This document shows positions 15,855 through 26,634 of a DNA stretch of 58,891 nt, piece after piece (the stretch's first letter is position 1; every line of letters begins with the position of its first letter). This DNA comes from Telmatospirillum sp. (GTDB taxonomy: Bacteria; Pseudomonadota; Alphaproteobacteria; Rhodospirillales; Magnetospirillaceae), in contig JARLJB010000041.1 of the NCBI GenBank assembly GCA_031291415.1, positions 1 through 58,891 on the forward strand. Direction: 5' to 3'. The translations under genes and the position numbers were made by a program. The notes beneath the pieces were generated by a model, which was not told the origin of the DNA, made no database searches, and was given only the letters and a program-made list of their open reading frames with translations.

Positions 15855-18497
15855 TCAGTCCAGCGTCCGCGGGGCGGCGTGCAGGGAGCGCTCGAAATCC
15901 TCGATGAGGAGCGGTCGCCCGAACAGAAAGCCCTGGTAGTTGAAGCATCCCTGGCTGGCCAGGAATTGCCGCTGCCCCTCGGTTTCCACGCCCTCGGCGA
16001 TCACATGCAGGCCCATGCTTTTGGCCAGCACGACGATGGTGCGGACGACCGCCGCGTCGCTGCTGTCGTTCAGGACGTCGCGAACGAAGGAACGGTCGAC
16101 TTTCAATTGGCTGAGCGGAAGGCGTTTCAGATAGGACAGCGACGAATAGCCGGTACCAAAATCATCAAAGGAGAATTCGACGCCGCAAGCCTTGAGCGCC
16201 GTCATCTTGGCGATGATATCCTCGACGTCGTCGAGCACCAGGCTCTCGGTCAGCTCAAGCTTAAGCTTCCGGGGATCGGCCCCGGTTTTGCTGAGGATCA
16301 TCAACACGTCCGCAACGAAATCAGGCTGCCGAAACTGACGGGCGCTGACGTTCACCGCCAAAGTGAGATCGGCGGTTTCTTTCCGAACTGACCATCGCAC
16401 CAATTGGGTGCAGGCGGTCTCGAGGACCCAGCGGCCAAGAGGCAGGATCAATCCCGTTTCCTCCGCCACCGGAATGAACTCGGTCGGAGAGACCACACCG
16501 CGGTCGGGATGTCGCCAGCGGACCAGGACTTCGGCTCCCAAGGTCCGGTTTTCGGAGTCGACCTGAGGTTGATAGCAGAGGAAAAAAGCCTGTTGCCGCA
16601 AAGCCTGCCGCAGCCCGGCCTCCAGGGTGGCGCGCGCCGAAACCGACGCCTGCATGCCCGGATCGAAAAAGCGCATGACGGTGGTTCCCGCCGCTTTCGC
16701 CTGATACATCGCGAGTTCGGCCTGCTTTAGCGTCTCCTCTTTGTTTTCCGGCGGATCGCCGAACAGCGTGATGCCGACGCTGGCCGTGCAATAGCATTCG
16801 TAGCCGGCGAGCTGGTACGGCTGGCTGAGCGACGCCAGGATCTTCTCTCCGACGATCTCGGCGCGTACGGCCGAACCGGCCGGACTGTCGCTCAAGTCCT
16901 CCAGGATGACGATGAAATCGTCGCCGCCCAGGCGGGCGACGGTATCGCCGTCGCGCAGGCAGTAGGGAAGGCGTTCGGCGACCTGTTGCAACAGCAGATC
17001 ACCTTTGTCATGGCCCAGCGTGTCGTTGACGGTCTTGAAATTGTCGAGATCGATGAATAGCAACGCGCCGTCCCGCTTGCTGCGGATACTGGCCGCCAAC
17101 GCCTGCTGCAGACGGTCGAGCAGCAACCGGCGGTTTGGAAGACCGGTCAGCGGGTCGTAAAATGCCAGATATTTGATCTCTTCTTCCGATGCCTTGAGCC
17201 GGCTGGTGTCGGTGAAGGCAGCGACATAATGCGTGATCTCGCCGGCTTGTCCGGTGACCGCCGTGATCGTCAGCCAGGCGGGAAACTCCACGCCGCCCTT
17301 GCGCCGGTTCCACACGTCGCCGCGCCAGGATCCGTTGCGGGCGACCTCCTGCCAAATCGGTGCGTAGGTCTCCGCGTTCTGGCGATCCGTCCGCAGGACG
17401 CCGATCTTCTCGCCGACGATTTCGTCGGCGGCATAGCCGGTCAGCGCGACAAAGGCCTTATTGACCTGCAAGATCACTTTGTCGGCGTCGGTGATGACCA
17501 TGCCTTCCTGCGATTCGAAAGCCGTGGCGGCGACGCGGAGCGCTTCGGTAACCCGCTGGCGCTCCGCCTCGTGGGCGAAAGTGTCCAAGGCAAAACTGAT
17601 GTCCATGGCCATTTCGATGAGCAATTTGCGCGCATCTTCATCGAAGGCGTTCACCGTGCCGGAATAAAGCGTCAGACATCCGACCGGGACGCCATTGCAG
17701 AGCAGGGGGAGCGACGCCAGCGAGAGGATGCCGACGGCTTTGCCATAGTCGTACCAGGGGGCCATCGCCGGATCATTTTGGAAGTCCTGGCACCAGTAGG
17801 GTTCGTTTCGGCGGATCGCGTTGCCCGAAGATCCTCGACCATAGGGATCCGATCCGTCCGCAGATGTATGCAGATGCTGGAGAAACCCGGTGCTGTCGCC
17901 AAAGGAGGCCACCAGCCTGACCTCTTTGCTCGGTCCGTCGACGAGTCCGATCCAGGCGATCTTCATGCCGCCAAACTCCACCGCGTCGCGACAGATCAGC
18001 GGAAACAGCTCGGTTTCGTTCTTGCAGCGGACAATGGCCTGATTGCACTGGCTAAGCGCCGCAAAAAGATTGGAGAGCCGCTGGATTCTGGCTTCGGCGG
18101 CCTTGCGTTCGGTGATGTCTTCGACAGCCCAGACGATTCCGGCGGTCCTGTCGGCAGGGTCAACCAGCCGGGCCGTCAGGTGCAGCCATATTTCCTGACC
18201 GTCGTTGCGGCGCATCGGAGCATCTTCGTTGAAGGTCCCGCCCGCCACGACCAGCGGATAGGCGCGATCGCCGATGTCATCGCATTGTTCCTGGGACTGG
18301 TAGAGTATTCGCGCTGATTGTCCGACCAGTTGCCGCTCGTCCATGCCGTAGATCGAGCAATACTGTTTGTTCACCCGGCGTATCGTTCTGTCGGAATCGA
18401 AGATCGCGATGCCAACGGGGGTGTTCGCAAGAATCGCCTCCGTCATTTGATGTGCCCTGGCCCGGTGCCGCCACTTCCTGAATCCGACATTTGCCAT
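15855..18497 (-). CDS. PAS-GAF-PAS-GGDEF-EAL c-di-GMP signalling protein
   Basis: An 880-residue protein with no membrane segment, so probably a cytoplasmic sensor. Order: PAS (about 15-135, ending in the WAVEDITERK linker), GAF-like domain (150-310), second PAS (315-440, ending TDTSRLKASEEE), GGDEF (445-610) and EAL (620-870). The cyclase motif is LGGDDF rather than GGDEF. An RDGD inhibitory site stands five residues before it. The phosphodiesterase motif is EVLVRWRHP (EVL for EAL), with NVSARQF, ELTES, DDFGTGYSSLSYLKRLP and EGVE all present, so hydrolysis looks likely. GGDDF is a tolerated but less common cyclase variant. It faces the groESL genes and is transcribed away from them. Confidence 0.9.
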   Translation of the reverse strand: MANVGFRKWRHRARAHQMTEAILANTPVGIAIFDSDRTIRRVNKQYCSIYGMDERQLVGQSARILYQSQEQCDDIGDRAYPLVVAGGTFNEDAPMRRNDGQEIWLHLTARLVDPADRTAGIVWAVEDITERKAAEARIQRLSNLFAALSQCNQAIVRCKNETELFPLICRDAVEFGGMKIAWIGLVDGPSKEVRLVASFGDSTGFLQHLHTSADGSDPYGRGSSGNAIRRNEPYWCQDFQNDPAMAPWYDYGKAVGILSLASLPLLCNGVPVGCLTLYSGTVNAFDEDARKLLIEMAMDISFALDTFAHEAERQRVTEALRVAATAFESQEGMVITDADKVILQVNKAFVALTGYAADEIVGEKIGVLRTDRQNAETYAPIWQEVARNGSWRGDVWNRRKGGVEFPAWLTITAVTGQAGEITHYVAAFTDTSRLKASEEEIKYLAFYDPLTGLPNRRLLLDRLQQALAASIRSKRDGALLFIDLDNFKTVNDTLGHDKGDLLLQQVAERLPYCLRDGDTVARLGGDDFIVILEDLSDSPAGSAVRAEIVGEKILASLSQPYQLAGYECYCTASVGITLFGDPPENKEETLKQAELAMYQAKAAGTTVMRFFDPGMQASVSARATLEAGLRQALRQQAFFLCYQPQVDSENRTLGAEVLVRWRHPDRGVVSPTEFIPVAEETGLILPLGRWVLETACTQLVRWSVRKETADLTLAVNVSARQFRQPDFVADVLMILSKTGADPRKLKLELTESLVLDDVEDIIAKMTALKACGVEFSFDDFGTGYSSLSYLKRLPLSQLKVDRSFVRDVLNDSSDAAVVRTIVVLAKSMGLHVIAEGVETEGQRQFLASQGCFNYQGFLFGRPLLIEDFERSLHAAPRTLD

Positions 18498-18865
18498 AGG
18501 GACGGCTCACCTACCTAGGTTCAACCCTATGGTACCTTAAACGGAATTGTTCGAGAATGTGTTAAGATTGCCGATCGCAAGAGAAACGATGCATCTGCGA
18601 GGATGAGCGGATGTTTTTCTACTTCTTCCCGGATTATCGATATTTGTATCCGGTGGCGTGATTCCGCGGATGGTTGGATGGGGATCGCCGAAAGCGATCG
18701 GAGGTCCCGATCCCCGGTAATAAAAAATATAATCGACCAAATATAATCGTTGAGCCGCTCTTGGTTGTATTTTTTACAAATCCGCCCTATATAAAAAAAA
18801 TCGAATGGCGGCCTTGATCAAAGGACGCCAAATTCTCAACGAATTCTGGTCCAAGGAGACCACTT
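18498..18865. other. Divergent intergenic region upstream of groES
   Basis: About 370 bases. The right half is AT-rich and carries the probable groESL promoter. Nested short hairpins occur at 18680-18715 (GGGGATCG…CGATCCCC around GATCGC…GCGATC). I looked for a CIRCE operator (TTAGCACTC and its inverse) and did not find one. Confidence 0.5.
18765..18793 (+). promoter_or_regulatory. Candidate promoter of groES-groEL
   Basis: TTGTAT at 18765-18770 and TATATA at 18788-18793 are separated by 17 bases, a good housekeeping-type arrangement. CTTG at 18760-18763 and CCTATAT at 18786-18792 could instead be heat-shock sigma elements, but their spacing is long for that. Position 70-100 bases before groES fits either reading. 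Confidence 0.4.
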
Positions 18866-20873
<2,008 letters not shown>

Positions 20874-20908
20874 CCCCGGAGCTGATGTCTCGCCATTGTT
20901 GCGAGTAA

Positions 20909-20949
20909 GGTAATTCCACGTGGGCATCTTTAACCCACGTGGAATTACC
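20909..20949. repeat. Perfect 16-bp palindrome after groEL
   Basis: GGTAATTCCACGTGGG (20909-20924) and its exact inverse (20934-20949) flank the 9-base loop CATCTTTAA. No T-run follows on either strand, so it is not a textbook terminator. It stands 35 bases after groEL and 90 bases before the next gene, so it could be an attenuating or RNA-stabilising structure or a protein-binding site. Confidence 0.8.
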
Positions 20950-21039
20950 GTTCGCGATTGGCGCCCGGACAGAGACCATTTTGCGGACCGTTCCAGGGGG
21001 GCTCCGGAAAGCCGCACAAAATTCTATCGGAGGCGCAAC

Positions 21040-21471
21040 ATGGCGCTGCGTCGGGAATTTTCTCTCGGTCACTCCGAGTTCAACGAATTCCTCTTTGCCG
21101 CCATCGGCGAAGAAAAGAACGGAATAAAGCTGACCGTTCTCTCGGCCTTGACGCGTCTTGGCCTCGATCCGTGGAGCGAAGCCGCCCGTCTGTCGAGTCT
21201 GCCCATGGAAACCGCGATCTGGGCTTTGGGCGAGTCGATCGCATTGCTTCCCGAGGGCGACTGGCAAAAGTCGGAGGCGAGCGCGATCGCCGTTCGTCTG
21301 GTAGCCCATTTGCCACGACACAGCGCTCCGGCCGAGCGGCCTCCGCAGGTGGAAAGTGGTGGTGTCAGTGGTGCCAGTGGGGCCAAAACGATGCCGTCGC
21401 GGACCGCGCTATGGCTGTTCGCGGCGGTCGTCGCCGCTCTCCTCGTCGCCATGTATTTGTCCGCCGGGTAA
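21040..21471 (+). CDS. Small tail-anchored membrane protein, unknown function
   Basis: A 143-residue protein that I do not recognise. Residues 1-90 look globular and helical (FNEFLFAAIGEEKNG, LTRLGLDPWSEAARL), followed by a linker rich in Gly/Ser. One C-terminal membrane segment (TALWLFAAVVAALLVAMYL, about 119-140) ends the chain, so the soluble part should face the cytoplasm. The start at 21040 is supported by CGGAGG ending seven bases upstream. It follows groEL on the same strand across the 20909 palindrome and may be cotranscribed with it. That placement hints at a stress or membrane-quality role, but nothing in the sequence shows one. Confidence 0.7.
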   Translation: MALRREFSLGHSEFNEFLFAAIGEEKNGIKLTVLSALTRLGLDPWSEAARLSSLPMETAIWALGESIALLPEGDWQKSEASAIAVRLVAHLPRHSAPAERPPQVESGGVSGASGAKTMPSRTALWLFAAVVAALLVAMYLSAG

Positions 21472-21503
21472 TAACCAAGTCTCGCGCCCGCGCCATGACC
21501 GCG

Positions 21504-22904
21504 TCATGCCCGACCCTTTCCAGGCATCACGATATCGATGCCGTCCAATGTCATCGACTTGGTTTTTGCACGGTCGAAACTAGCGGTGCGGGGAAACGGC
21601 CGGGTGCAGTCGAAGCCCACTTTGCTGCCGAGATAGTCCGGGAAGGTCGGGTTCAATCCGTGGCCGAAGACGTTCTCGACGACGAGGATGCCGGTTTTGG
21701 GGGCGAGCCGGGTGGCCATTGCCCATTCGACATCGCGGGCGTTGCGGATATCGACGTCGTCGTCCACCACGGTGACCATCTTCAATGGAGGAAAGGCGGC
21801 GAAGGCGGCCATGATCACCTGTTTGGCCCAGCCCGCCCGCTTCTGTGCCAATTTTACTACGGCATGGTAAAAGCCGCAGCCGCCATGGCTGAAATAGACG
21901 TCCTCGACGCCTGGGACTTGCAATTTCAGCAAGGCAAGGACATTGGCCTCGCCCAACAGGCCGACCGAGTTGAACACCTCCGCCCCTGACAGGATGGTAT
22001 GAAATACCGGGTTTCGGCGGTGGTGGATTTTCTTGACGCGAACCAAAGGCCGCGGTTCGACCTTGGCGTAATAGCCGGTGACTTCGGCGAACGGCCCCTC
22101 GGGGTGGACTTCGCCCGGCAGGATTTCGCATTCCAGTGCCCACATGGCGTGCGCCACCATCTCGACCGCCGAGGTGGTTCCCGGGACCAGTTCCAACGGC
22201 GCGCCGTGAAAGGCGCTGGCAATACCGAGTTCGTCCCTATCGGCGGGTGCCGCTTCGGCCGGCGTGGCGGCGGCGAAATGCAATCCCGGTCCGACCCCGA
22301 CATTCAGCGTGAAGGGCAGCGCTTCACCCCTGGCTGCCGCCTTGTCGAGGTATAGCCCGAGATGACGCCCGGCATCGATGTTGATTGCCAGACGGTCCCT
22401 GTCCACCACCTGGAACCGTTGGATCGACGCATTGCGTATGCCGGTTTCGGGATCCTTGGCGATCACCACCGCGGCATCGAAGTAGGGGCCGCCGTCTTCC
22501 AGCGCATGAACCGGGATCGGCAACCGCGACAAATCGACGTCGGGTTCGGTGACCTCGAGGACCGGACCATCGGCAACGACCACCGGATCCACCGGCGCCT
22601 GCTGCCACCGTTTGATACAGCGGGCGACATGGTGCGGCAGAGCGTCTTCCTGCATATCGAACAGGTCGGCCAGCAAGGCGCGCGACCAGTAAAGTCCGAC
22701 CAGCACAGGCTGTGTATGGCCCTTGACCTTTTCGAAGAGAACGGCCTGCGGACCACCCTCGAAGCGGGCGGCGATACCGGCCAGATCGTGGCGCGGATCG
22801 ACTTCCGAACGCACTCTGATCAGACGGCCCTTGCCGTCCAGATCTTCGATGATTCGTCCCAAGTCACCGATCACCGTGGCGGCGGCGCTTGTCTCTTTGT
22901 CCAT
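21504..22904 (-). CDS. UbiD-family prenylated-flavin decarboxylase
   Basis: A 466-residue protein of usual UbiD length. Recognisable family segments are DLSRLPIPVHALEDGGPYFDAA (split across two strands), SIQRFQV, the EGPFAEVTGYY block (EGPFGE in many members, with the catalytic Glu) and a C-terminal DVDIRNARDVEWAMATR segment. UbiD enzymes use prenyl-FMN supplied by a UbiX partner to add or remove carboxyl groups from aromatic or unsaturated acids; no ubiX is in the window. The ATG at 22904 follows AGGAAG and fits family N-termini better than the ATG-less extension to 22973. It lies 69 bases after soxA on the same strand and could be the last gene of that operon. Substrate unknown. Confidence 0.85.
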   Translation of the reverse strand: MDKETSAAATVIGDLGRIIEDLDGKGRLIRVRSEVDPRHDLAGIAARFEGGPQAVLFEKVKGHTQPVLVGLYWSRALLADLFDMQEDALPHHVARCIKRWQQAPVDPVVVADGPVLEVTEPDVDLSRLPIPVHALEDGGPYFDAAVVIAKDPETGIRNASIQRFQVVDRDRLAINIDAGRHLGLYLDKAAARGEALPFTLNVGVGPGLHFAAATPAEAAPADRDELGIASAFHGAPLELVPGTTSAVEMVAHAMWALECEILPGEVHPEGPFAEVTGYYAKVEPRPLVRVKKIHHRRNPVFHTILSGAEVFNSVGLLGEANVLALLKLQVPGVEDVYFSHGGCGFYHAVVKLAQKRAGWAKQVIMAAFAAFPPLKMVTVVDDDVDIRNARDVEWAMATRLAPKTGILVVENVFGHGLNPTFPDYLGSKVGFDCTRPFPRTASFDRAKTKSMTLDGIDIVMPGKGRA

Positions 22905-22973
22905 GTCCGGTTCTTCCTTGCTCGTTGGCCACGTCAATGAAACATCATCGGCGGGACCGCGCCAAGGTCGCAT

Positions 22974-23762
22974 TTAGGGCCGTAAGCCCGGCGCTTCCCA
23001 TGTCATGCCCTGGGCCCGCCACATGAGATAAAGCTCGAGCCGGACGGCGTCCGGAGAGCCGTAGGCGTAGGGTTCGGCCCGCATTCCGGCCATGCAGTTG
23101 CGCAGCCGCCGCTGCAGCGAGCCCAGGGTCTGCCACTCCAGGCGATAGAGCGGATAGCCGGTCGGATGTCCTTGCGGAATCACGGCGCCGCCCAGGTGCC
23201 GACCCCAGTTGTCGTCGTGGCATTGGGCGCAGGAGAGATCGAGCTGGCCCTGCCGGCGGTGGAACAGGGCGTTGCCGGCGTCGATGAACGGCCGGCTTTC
23301 CGGAGTGACGGCGACGGCGATCGGCAGGCCCCGCGACTGTCTTGCGACCAACGCGGTCAACGACAGGAGTTCCCTGCTTTCGAAGGCCAGGGCCGGTGCC
23401 TTCTGTCGGGTGGTTCGGCACAGATTGATGCGCTGTTCCAGGTCGATCGGTTGCCGGCTGACCGGGTCGACGGCCGGATAGCGGGTCGCAACCCCCTTCA
23501 TCGCCGTGGCGGCGGCGCCATGGCAATCGGCGCAGGATTTGTCGGCGTCGCCGTTCCGTTCGTCCCACAGGGCCTGACCGTCGGCCAACCAAAGGCCGGC
23601 AGGGTTGCCGCTGTCGTCGTTTTGCATGGCTTGCAGGGCCGGTCCCATGACGGTCGTGCCCGAACGGCGGTCGTCCGGTGGAATGTCGGCGGCAGCGCCG
23701 ATGTCGGCCAGCGACCATGCCAGGATCGCGGAGGTCAGGCCCCTGCGCATCGCCGACATCAT
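22974..23762 (-). CDS. soxA: SoxA, c-type cytochrome of the sulfur-oxidation system
   Basis: A 262-residue periplasmic diheme cytochrome with a signal peptide (MRRGLTSAILAWSLADIGAAA). Heme motifs CADCH and CAQCH are both complete. SoxA-specific blocks include NPAGLWLADGQALW, the RYPAVD region, YRLEWQTLGSLQRRLRNC (with the Cys that carries the substrate-derived persulfide ligand) and RAEPYAYGS. With SoxX it joins thiosulfate or related sulfur oxidatively to the SoxY cysteine. The ATG at 23762 overlaps the soxZ stop. It closes the soxX-Y-Z-A order; no soxB or soxCD follows. Confidence 0.93.
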   Translation of the reverse strand: MMSAMRRGLTSAILAWSLADIGAAADIPPDDRRSGTTVMGPALQAMQNDDSGNPAGLWLADGQALWDERNGDADKSCADCHGAAATAMKGVATRYPAVDPVSRQPIDLEQRINLCRTTRQKAPALAFESRELLSLTALVARQSRGLPIAVAVTPESRPFIDAGNALFHRRQGQLDLSCAQCHDDNWGRHLGGAVIPQGHPTGYPLYRLEWQTLGSLQRRLRNCMAGMRAEPYAYGSPDAVRLELYLMWRAQGMTWEAPGLRP

Positions 23763-24079
23763 TCCACCGCGATGTCGACAGATTCGCTGACCGAAAACCC
23801 GTTGTCGCCGGTCCATTGGAAGGTCAAGGTGCCGCTGGTCGTGGCGACCCAGAAAAAGGACAGGAACGGATTGGCGGCGATGGCCGGTGACAATGTCGCG
23901 CGGAAGATCTCCTTGCCGTCGTGGAGGCAGACGAAGGACGAAATGATGTCGCGCGGGATGATCTGGCCGTTCAGGCCGGGGCGGTAACCGCTTTCCATGG
24001 GGTGCGAAACCAGCGTCTTGATTTCGACGAGCTCCCCCCGCCTGGCGGTTTTCGGGACATTGATCAGGGGGCGGGTCAT
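23759..24079 (-). CDS. soxZ: SoxZ, sulfur-carrier partner
   Basis: A 106-residue protein starting MTRPLINVPKTARRGE, with the family pattern EIKTLVSHPMESGYR, IIPRDIISSF and a final GTLTFQWTGDNG beta sandwich. SoxZ pairs with SoxY in the periplasm and reaches it by co-export, which fits the absence of a signal peptide here. Start 24079 overlaps the soxY stop (ATGA), so translation of the pair is coupled. Confidence 0.93.
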   Translation of the reverse strand: MTRPLINVPKTARRGELVEIKTLVSHPMESGYRPGLNGQIIPRDIISSFVCLHDGKEIFRATLSPAIAANPFLSFFWVATTSGTLTFQWTGDNGFSVSESVDIAVE

Positions 24080-24561
24080 CCCGGCACGTCCTCGACGCAG
24101 GCGGCCATGGTGACGATCACGTCGGCGCTGTCGCTCCACAGCGATCCGTCGCTCATCCGGGCGATAGCCATCACCTTTTGCGAATCGGCGAGCTTGATGC
24201 GGGTCGACAGCATGGCCCGGCCGTTTTGCGGTCCGAGGTCGACGCTGATCACATAGGGTTGCGGATTCTTCTCGTTGAAGACGTGGATGGCCGTGACATG
24301 ATCCTGTTGCGTCATCGGACTGTCGACCGAGACGGTGATCGGAACCGTATTGCCATTCTCGACCAGCGGTGGGATTTCAAGTTTGACCCGTCCGGGTTTC
24401 GGCGGCGTGGCGCCGACGGTCTGGCGGATCGCCTCGGCCATCGCCGCCGGTGTCGCCGTCGCCGGCCGCATCACTAGGACAGAAGCAATGCCGGCACCAC
24501 CGGCCAGACGCGCCATATCGATCAGGAAACGGCGCCGTCCGCGGCAGGAATCGTGGTCCAT
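24076..24561 (-). CDS. soxY: SoxY, sulfur-carrier protein with atypical C-terminus
   Basis: A 161-residue protein with a Tat-type signal (GRRRFLIDMARLAGGAG) and a SoxY domain (VKLEIPPLVENGNTVPITV, MTQQDHVTAIHVFNEKNP). SoxY normally ends in a flexible GGCGG arm whose Cys carries the sulfur substrate. Here the end is AACVEDVPG: one Cys is kept at the right place, but the flanking glycines are lost and six residues follow it. The carrier may be functional with altered partner specificity. Start 24561 follows a poor ribosome site 16 bases from the soxX stop. Confidence 0.9.
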   Translation of the reverse strand: MDHDSCRGRRRFLIDMARLAGGAGIASVLVMRPATATPAAMAEAIRQTVGATPPKPGRVKLEIPPLVENGNTVPITVSVDSPMTQQDHVTAIHVFNEKNPQPYVISVDLGPQNGRAMLSTRIKLADSQKVMAIARMSDGSLWSDSADVIVTMAACVEDVPG

Positions 24562-24577
24562 CTGTTGCTTTTGGCTC

Positions 24578-25054
24578 CTATTGCCGCAAAGTGACGAGAA
24601 AGGCGACGACATCCTCGATCTCGTCGGCCGTCAGGATCGGGTTACCGGCGAAGACCGTGGCAACCCGCACGAGGTCCGTGGTTCTGCCGTAGGCGGGCAT
24701 GATGGTCTCGGGGGCGAAACAGCGCGGATCGACAAGGCGCTGCCGCAATTGCCCCTCGGTCCAGCGCTTTCCCGCTCCCGCCAGATCGGGGGCCAGATCG
24801 CCCTGGGTACGGGGTTCGGCAAATGGGCCGCTGTGACAGAGCAGGCAAAGCCCCCGTCGACGATCGGCGACAATCGCCTGTCCGCGCGCGATATCGCCCG
24901 GTCGGCCGGTCAGTGACGCCGGGCGGTCGCAGGGCAGGGATGCGCCCCGGCCGCTGCGTGGTGTCATCAGAACGGCAAAGGCGACCAGGAGAAACAGGAT
25001 CACCGCTTCACCCAAAGGCTTCCGTGGTGATCGTCTTGAACCAGCCTTCGGCAT
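24578..25054 (-). CDS. soxX: SoxX, monoheme cytochrome c
   Basis: About 158 residues with an N-terminal hydrophobic segment (EAVILFLLVAFAVLM), one heme motif (CLLCH) and the distal Met in ETIMPAYGRT. The chain ends in ILTADEIEDVVAFLVTL, typical of SoxX. It is the electron-accepting partner of SoxA in the periplasm. The frame opens inside the end of the flavoprotein gene. ATG 25054 gives a 46-base overlap; a later GTG within the signal region is possible, so the exact start is uncertain. Confidence 0.87.
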   Translation of the reverse strand: MPKAGSRRSPRKPLGEAVILFLLVAFAVLMTPRSGRGASLPCDRPASLTGRPGDIARGQAIVADRRRGLCLLCHSGPFAEPRTQGDLAPDLAGAGKRWTEGQLRQRLVDPRCFAPETIMPAYGRTTDLVRVATVFAGNPILTADEIEDVVAFLVTLRQ

Positions 25055-26291
25055 AGCGTGCCTCCTGCTCGCGAAACGAGCGCGGCGCATCGAGCGGACT
25101 GATGCCGCCGGCTCCGGTCACGTCGGTCAATTGGCCGCCGGCGGCGTGATAAACCCCGGCAATGGAAATGCCATAGTCGGGGGCGACCAGGCTGTAGCAG
25201 GTATTGATCAACCGAGGGTCGTCCGGCTGTCGGCCGGCCAGCATTTCGACGATGGCGGCGGCGCAAACCTTGGCCTGGGCATTGGCGGCGAAGGCCGACT
25301 TCGGCATGGCCCCGGCGATAGCGGCGTCGCCGATCACGTGGATGTCCTTTTGCAGCGTCGACTCGAAGGTCGTGGGATCGATGGGACACCAGCCGCTGCG
25401 GTCGGCGACACCGGCCAGGGACGCGATGGCACCGGCCCGCTGCGGCGGGATGACATTGGCGACGGCGACCTGGTGGCTGGCGAAGTCGGTCACCAGGGTC
25501 ATGGTGGCCGGATCGACCGAGATGACCTGGCCGCCCTGCGACAGGGGGACCCATTCGATCAGATCGGGATAGAGGACCTTCCACGCCTCTTCGAACAACC
25601 GCTGCTTGGAGAATGCGTCCTTGGCATCGAGAACAATCAATTTCGAGCGCGGTTTGTGGGTCTTCAGGTAATAGGCGATCAGGCTGGCGCGTTCGTAGGG
25701 ACCGGGCGGACAGCGGTAGGGATTGGCCGGCGCGGCGATAGCCACCAGGCCGCCGTCGTCCATGGCGGCGAGCTGACGGCGCAACAGCAGGGTCTGTTCA
25801 CCGGCCTTCCAGGCATGTGGCATGCGCAGGGCGGCTTCCTCGGAATAACCGGGCAGACCATCCCAACGGATGTCGACGCCCGGCGCCAGAACCAGGCGGT
25901 CATAGCGGAGTGTCGATCCGTCGGAAAGCACGACCCGATGGTTTTGCCGATCGACCGCCGATGCCGTGCCCCAATGCAGCGCGACGCCCTGTTTGGCGAC
26001 GGCGCGATAGCCGAAGTGCTGATCGGCGATATCGCGCAGACCGGCGATCACCGCATTGCTGAATGGACAGGAGGTGAAGATCCGATTGCTTTCGACAAGC
26101 GTGACGGCAAGGCGGGGCTCGAGACGCTTCAAGGTCCGGGCGCAGCTCGCGCCGCCAAAGCCGCCGCCGATGACGACGACATGGCCATGTCCCCTGGCTT
26201 GCGCAAGCGCCGGCAGCGGAAAGGCGGACATCGCGGCACCGGCCAGAGCGCTTTCGAGAAAACGGCGGCGGTTTGGATCGTCAGTCTCCAT
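25008..26291 (-). CDS. soxF: SoxF/FccB, flavocytochrome c sulfide dehydrogenase flavoprotein
   Basis: A 427-residue Tat-exported FAD protein. The signal is RRRFLESALAGAAMSAFPLPALA. The dinucleotide-binding motif VVVIGGGFGGASCARTL follows near residue 37. A redox-active Cys lies in IFTSCPFSN and a second in NPYRCPPGPYE, the pattern of sulfide dehydrogenase flavoproteins. HVIGDAAIAGAMPKSAF is the second FAD contact. It oxidises sulfide and passes electrons to the small cytochrome encoded 12 bases upstream. The product is probably polysulfide or sulfur. Confidence 0.92.
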   Translation of the reverse strand: METDDPNRRRFLESALAGAAMSAFPLPALAQARGHGHVVVIGGGFGGASCARTLKRLEPRLAVTLVESNRIFTSCPFSNAVIAGLRDIADQHFGYRAVAKQGVALHWGTASAVDRQNHRVVLSDGSTLRYDRLVLAPGVDIRWDGLPGYSEEAALRMPHAWKAGEQTLLLRRQLAAMDDGGLVAIAAPANPYRCPPGPYERASLIAYYLKTHKPRSKLIVLDAKDAFSKQRLFEEAWKVLYPDLIEWVPLSQGGQVISVDPATMTLVTDFASHQVAVANVIPPQRAGAIASLAGVADRSGWCPIDPTTFESTLQKDIHVIGDAAIAGAMPKSAFAANAQAKVCAAAIVEMLAGRQPDDPRLINTCYSLVAPDYGISIAGVYHAAGGQLTDVTGAGGISPLDAPRSFREQEARYAEGWFKTITTEAFG

Positions 26292-26303
26292 CGGTGGCTC
26301 TCC

Positions 26304-26600
26304 TCATGGCCGCTGACGTCCGTACCAGGCGGCGATGGCGGCGATTTCATCGTCGGAGAAGCCTTTGGCGATTCGGTCCATCACCGTGGCCGGGCGCTTG
26401 CCGGTTTTGAAGTCCTGCAGGGCGGTGGCAATCTCGACCGGTATTTTGCCCGGCAACTGCGGTATCGACCGGCCGGCGCCGTGACAACCGGAACAGGCGC
26501 TGGCGCCGGGAGGAGACGGCAGCGGCTCCTTCCGGGAAGCCGCCTGCGCCGGTCCGCAAAGCAATAGTCCAACGACAAGAACGCTATTGACCAACCTCAT
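26304..26600 (-). CDS. fccA: Monoheme cytochrome c subunit of flavocytochrome c (FccA/SoxE-like)
   Basis: A 98-residue secreted cytochrome. Signal peptide MRLVNSVLVVGLLLCGPAQA, heme motif CSGCHGAG and axial Met in ATVMDRIAKGF. It is smaller than the diheme FccA of purple sulfur bacteria, so it is the one-heme type. It directly precedes the flavoprotein gene and is its likely electron acceptor. It starts 34 bases after the molybdenum hydroxylase gene, so the two groups may share a transcript. Confidence 0.87.
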   Translation of the reverse strand: MRLVNSVLVVGLLLCGPAQAASRKEPLPSPPGASACSGCHGAGRSIPQLPGKIPVEIATALQDFKTGKRPATVMDRIAKGFSDDEIAAIAAWYGRQRP

Positions 26601-26634
26601 CGTTGTCCTCGTCCCGCTTCCATCGGTCCGCCGG

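Noticed and set aside
18498-18865. CIRCE or other HrcA operator before groES
   Set aside because: No TTAGCACTC/GAGTGCTAA pair within the region on either strand.
20909-20949. Rho-independent terminator after groEL
   Set aside because: The stem is strong, but no T-run follows on the plus strand, so I list it as a palindrome only.
21471-21500. CCAAGTCTCG near 21475 as a third copy of the CCAAG hairpin
   Set aside because: Only the left arm matches and no complementary arm follows; the similarity is probably chance or a worn remnant.
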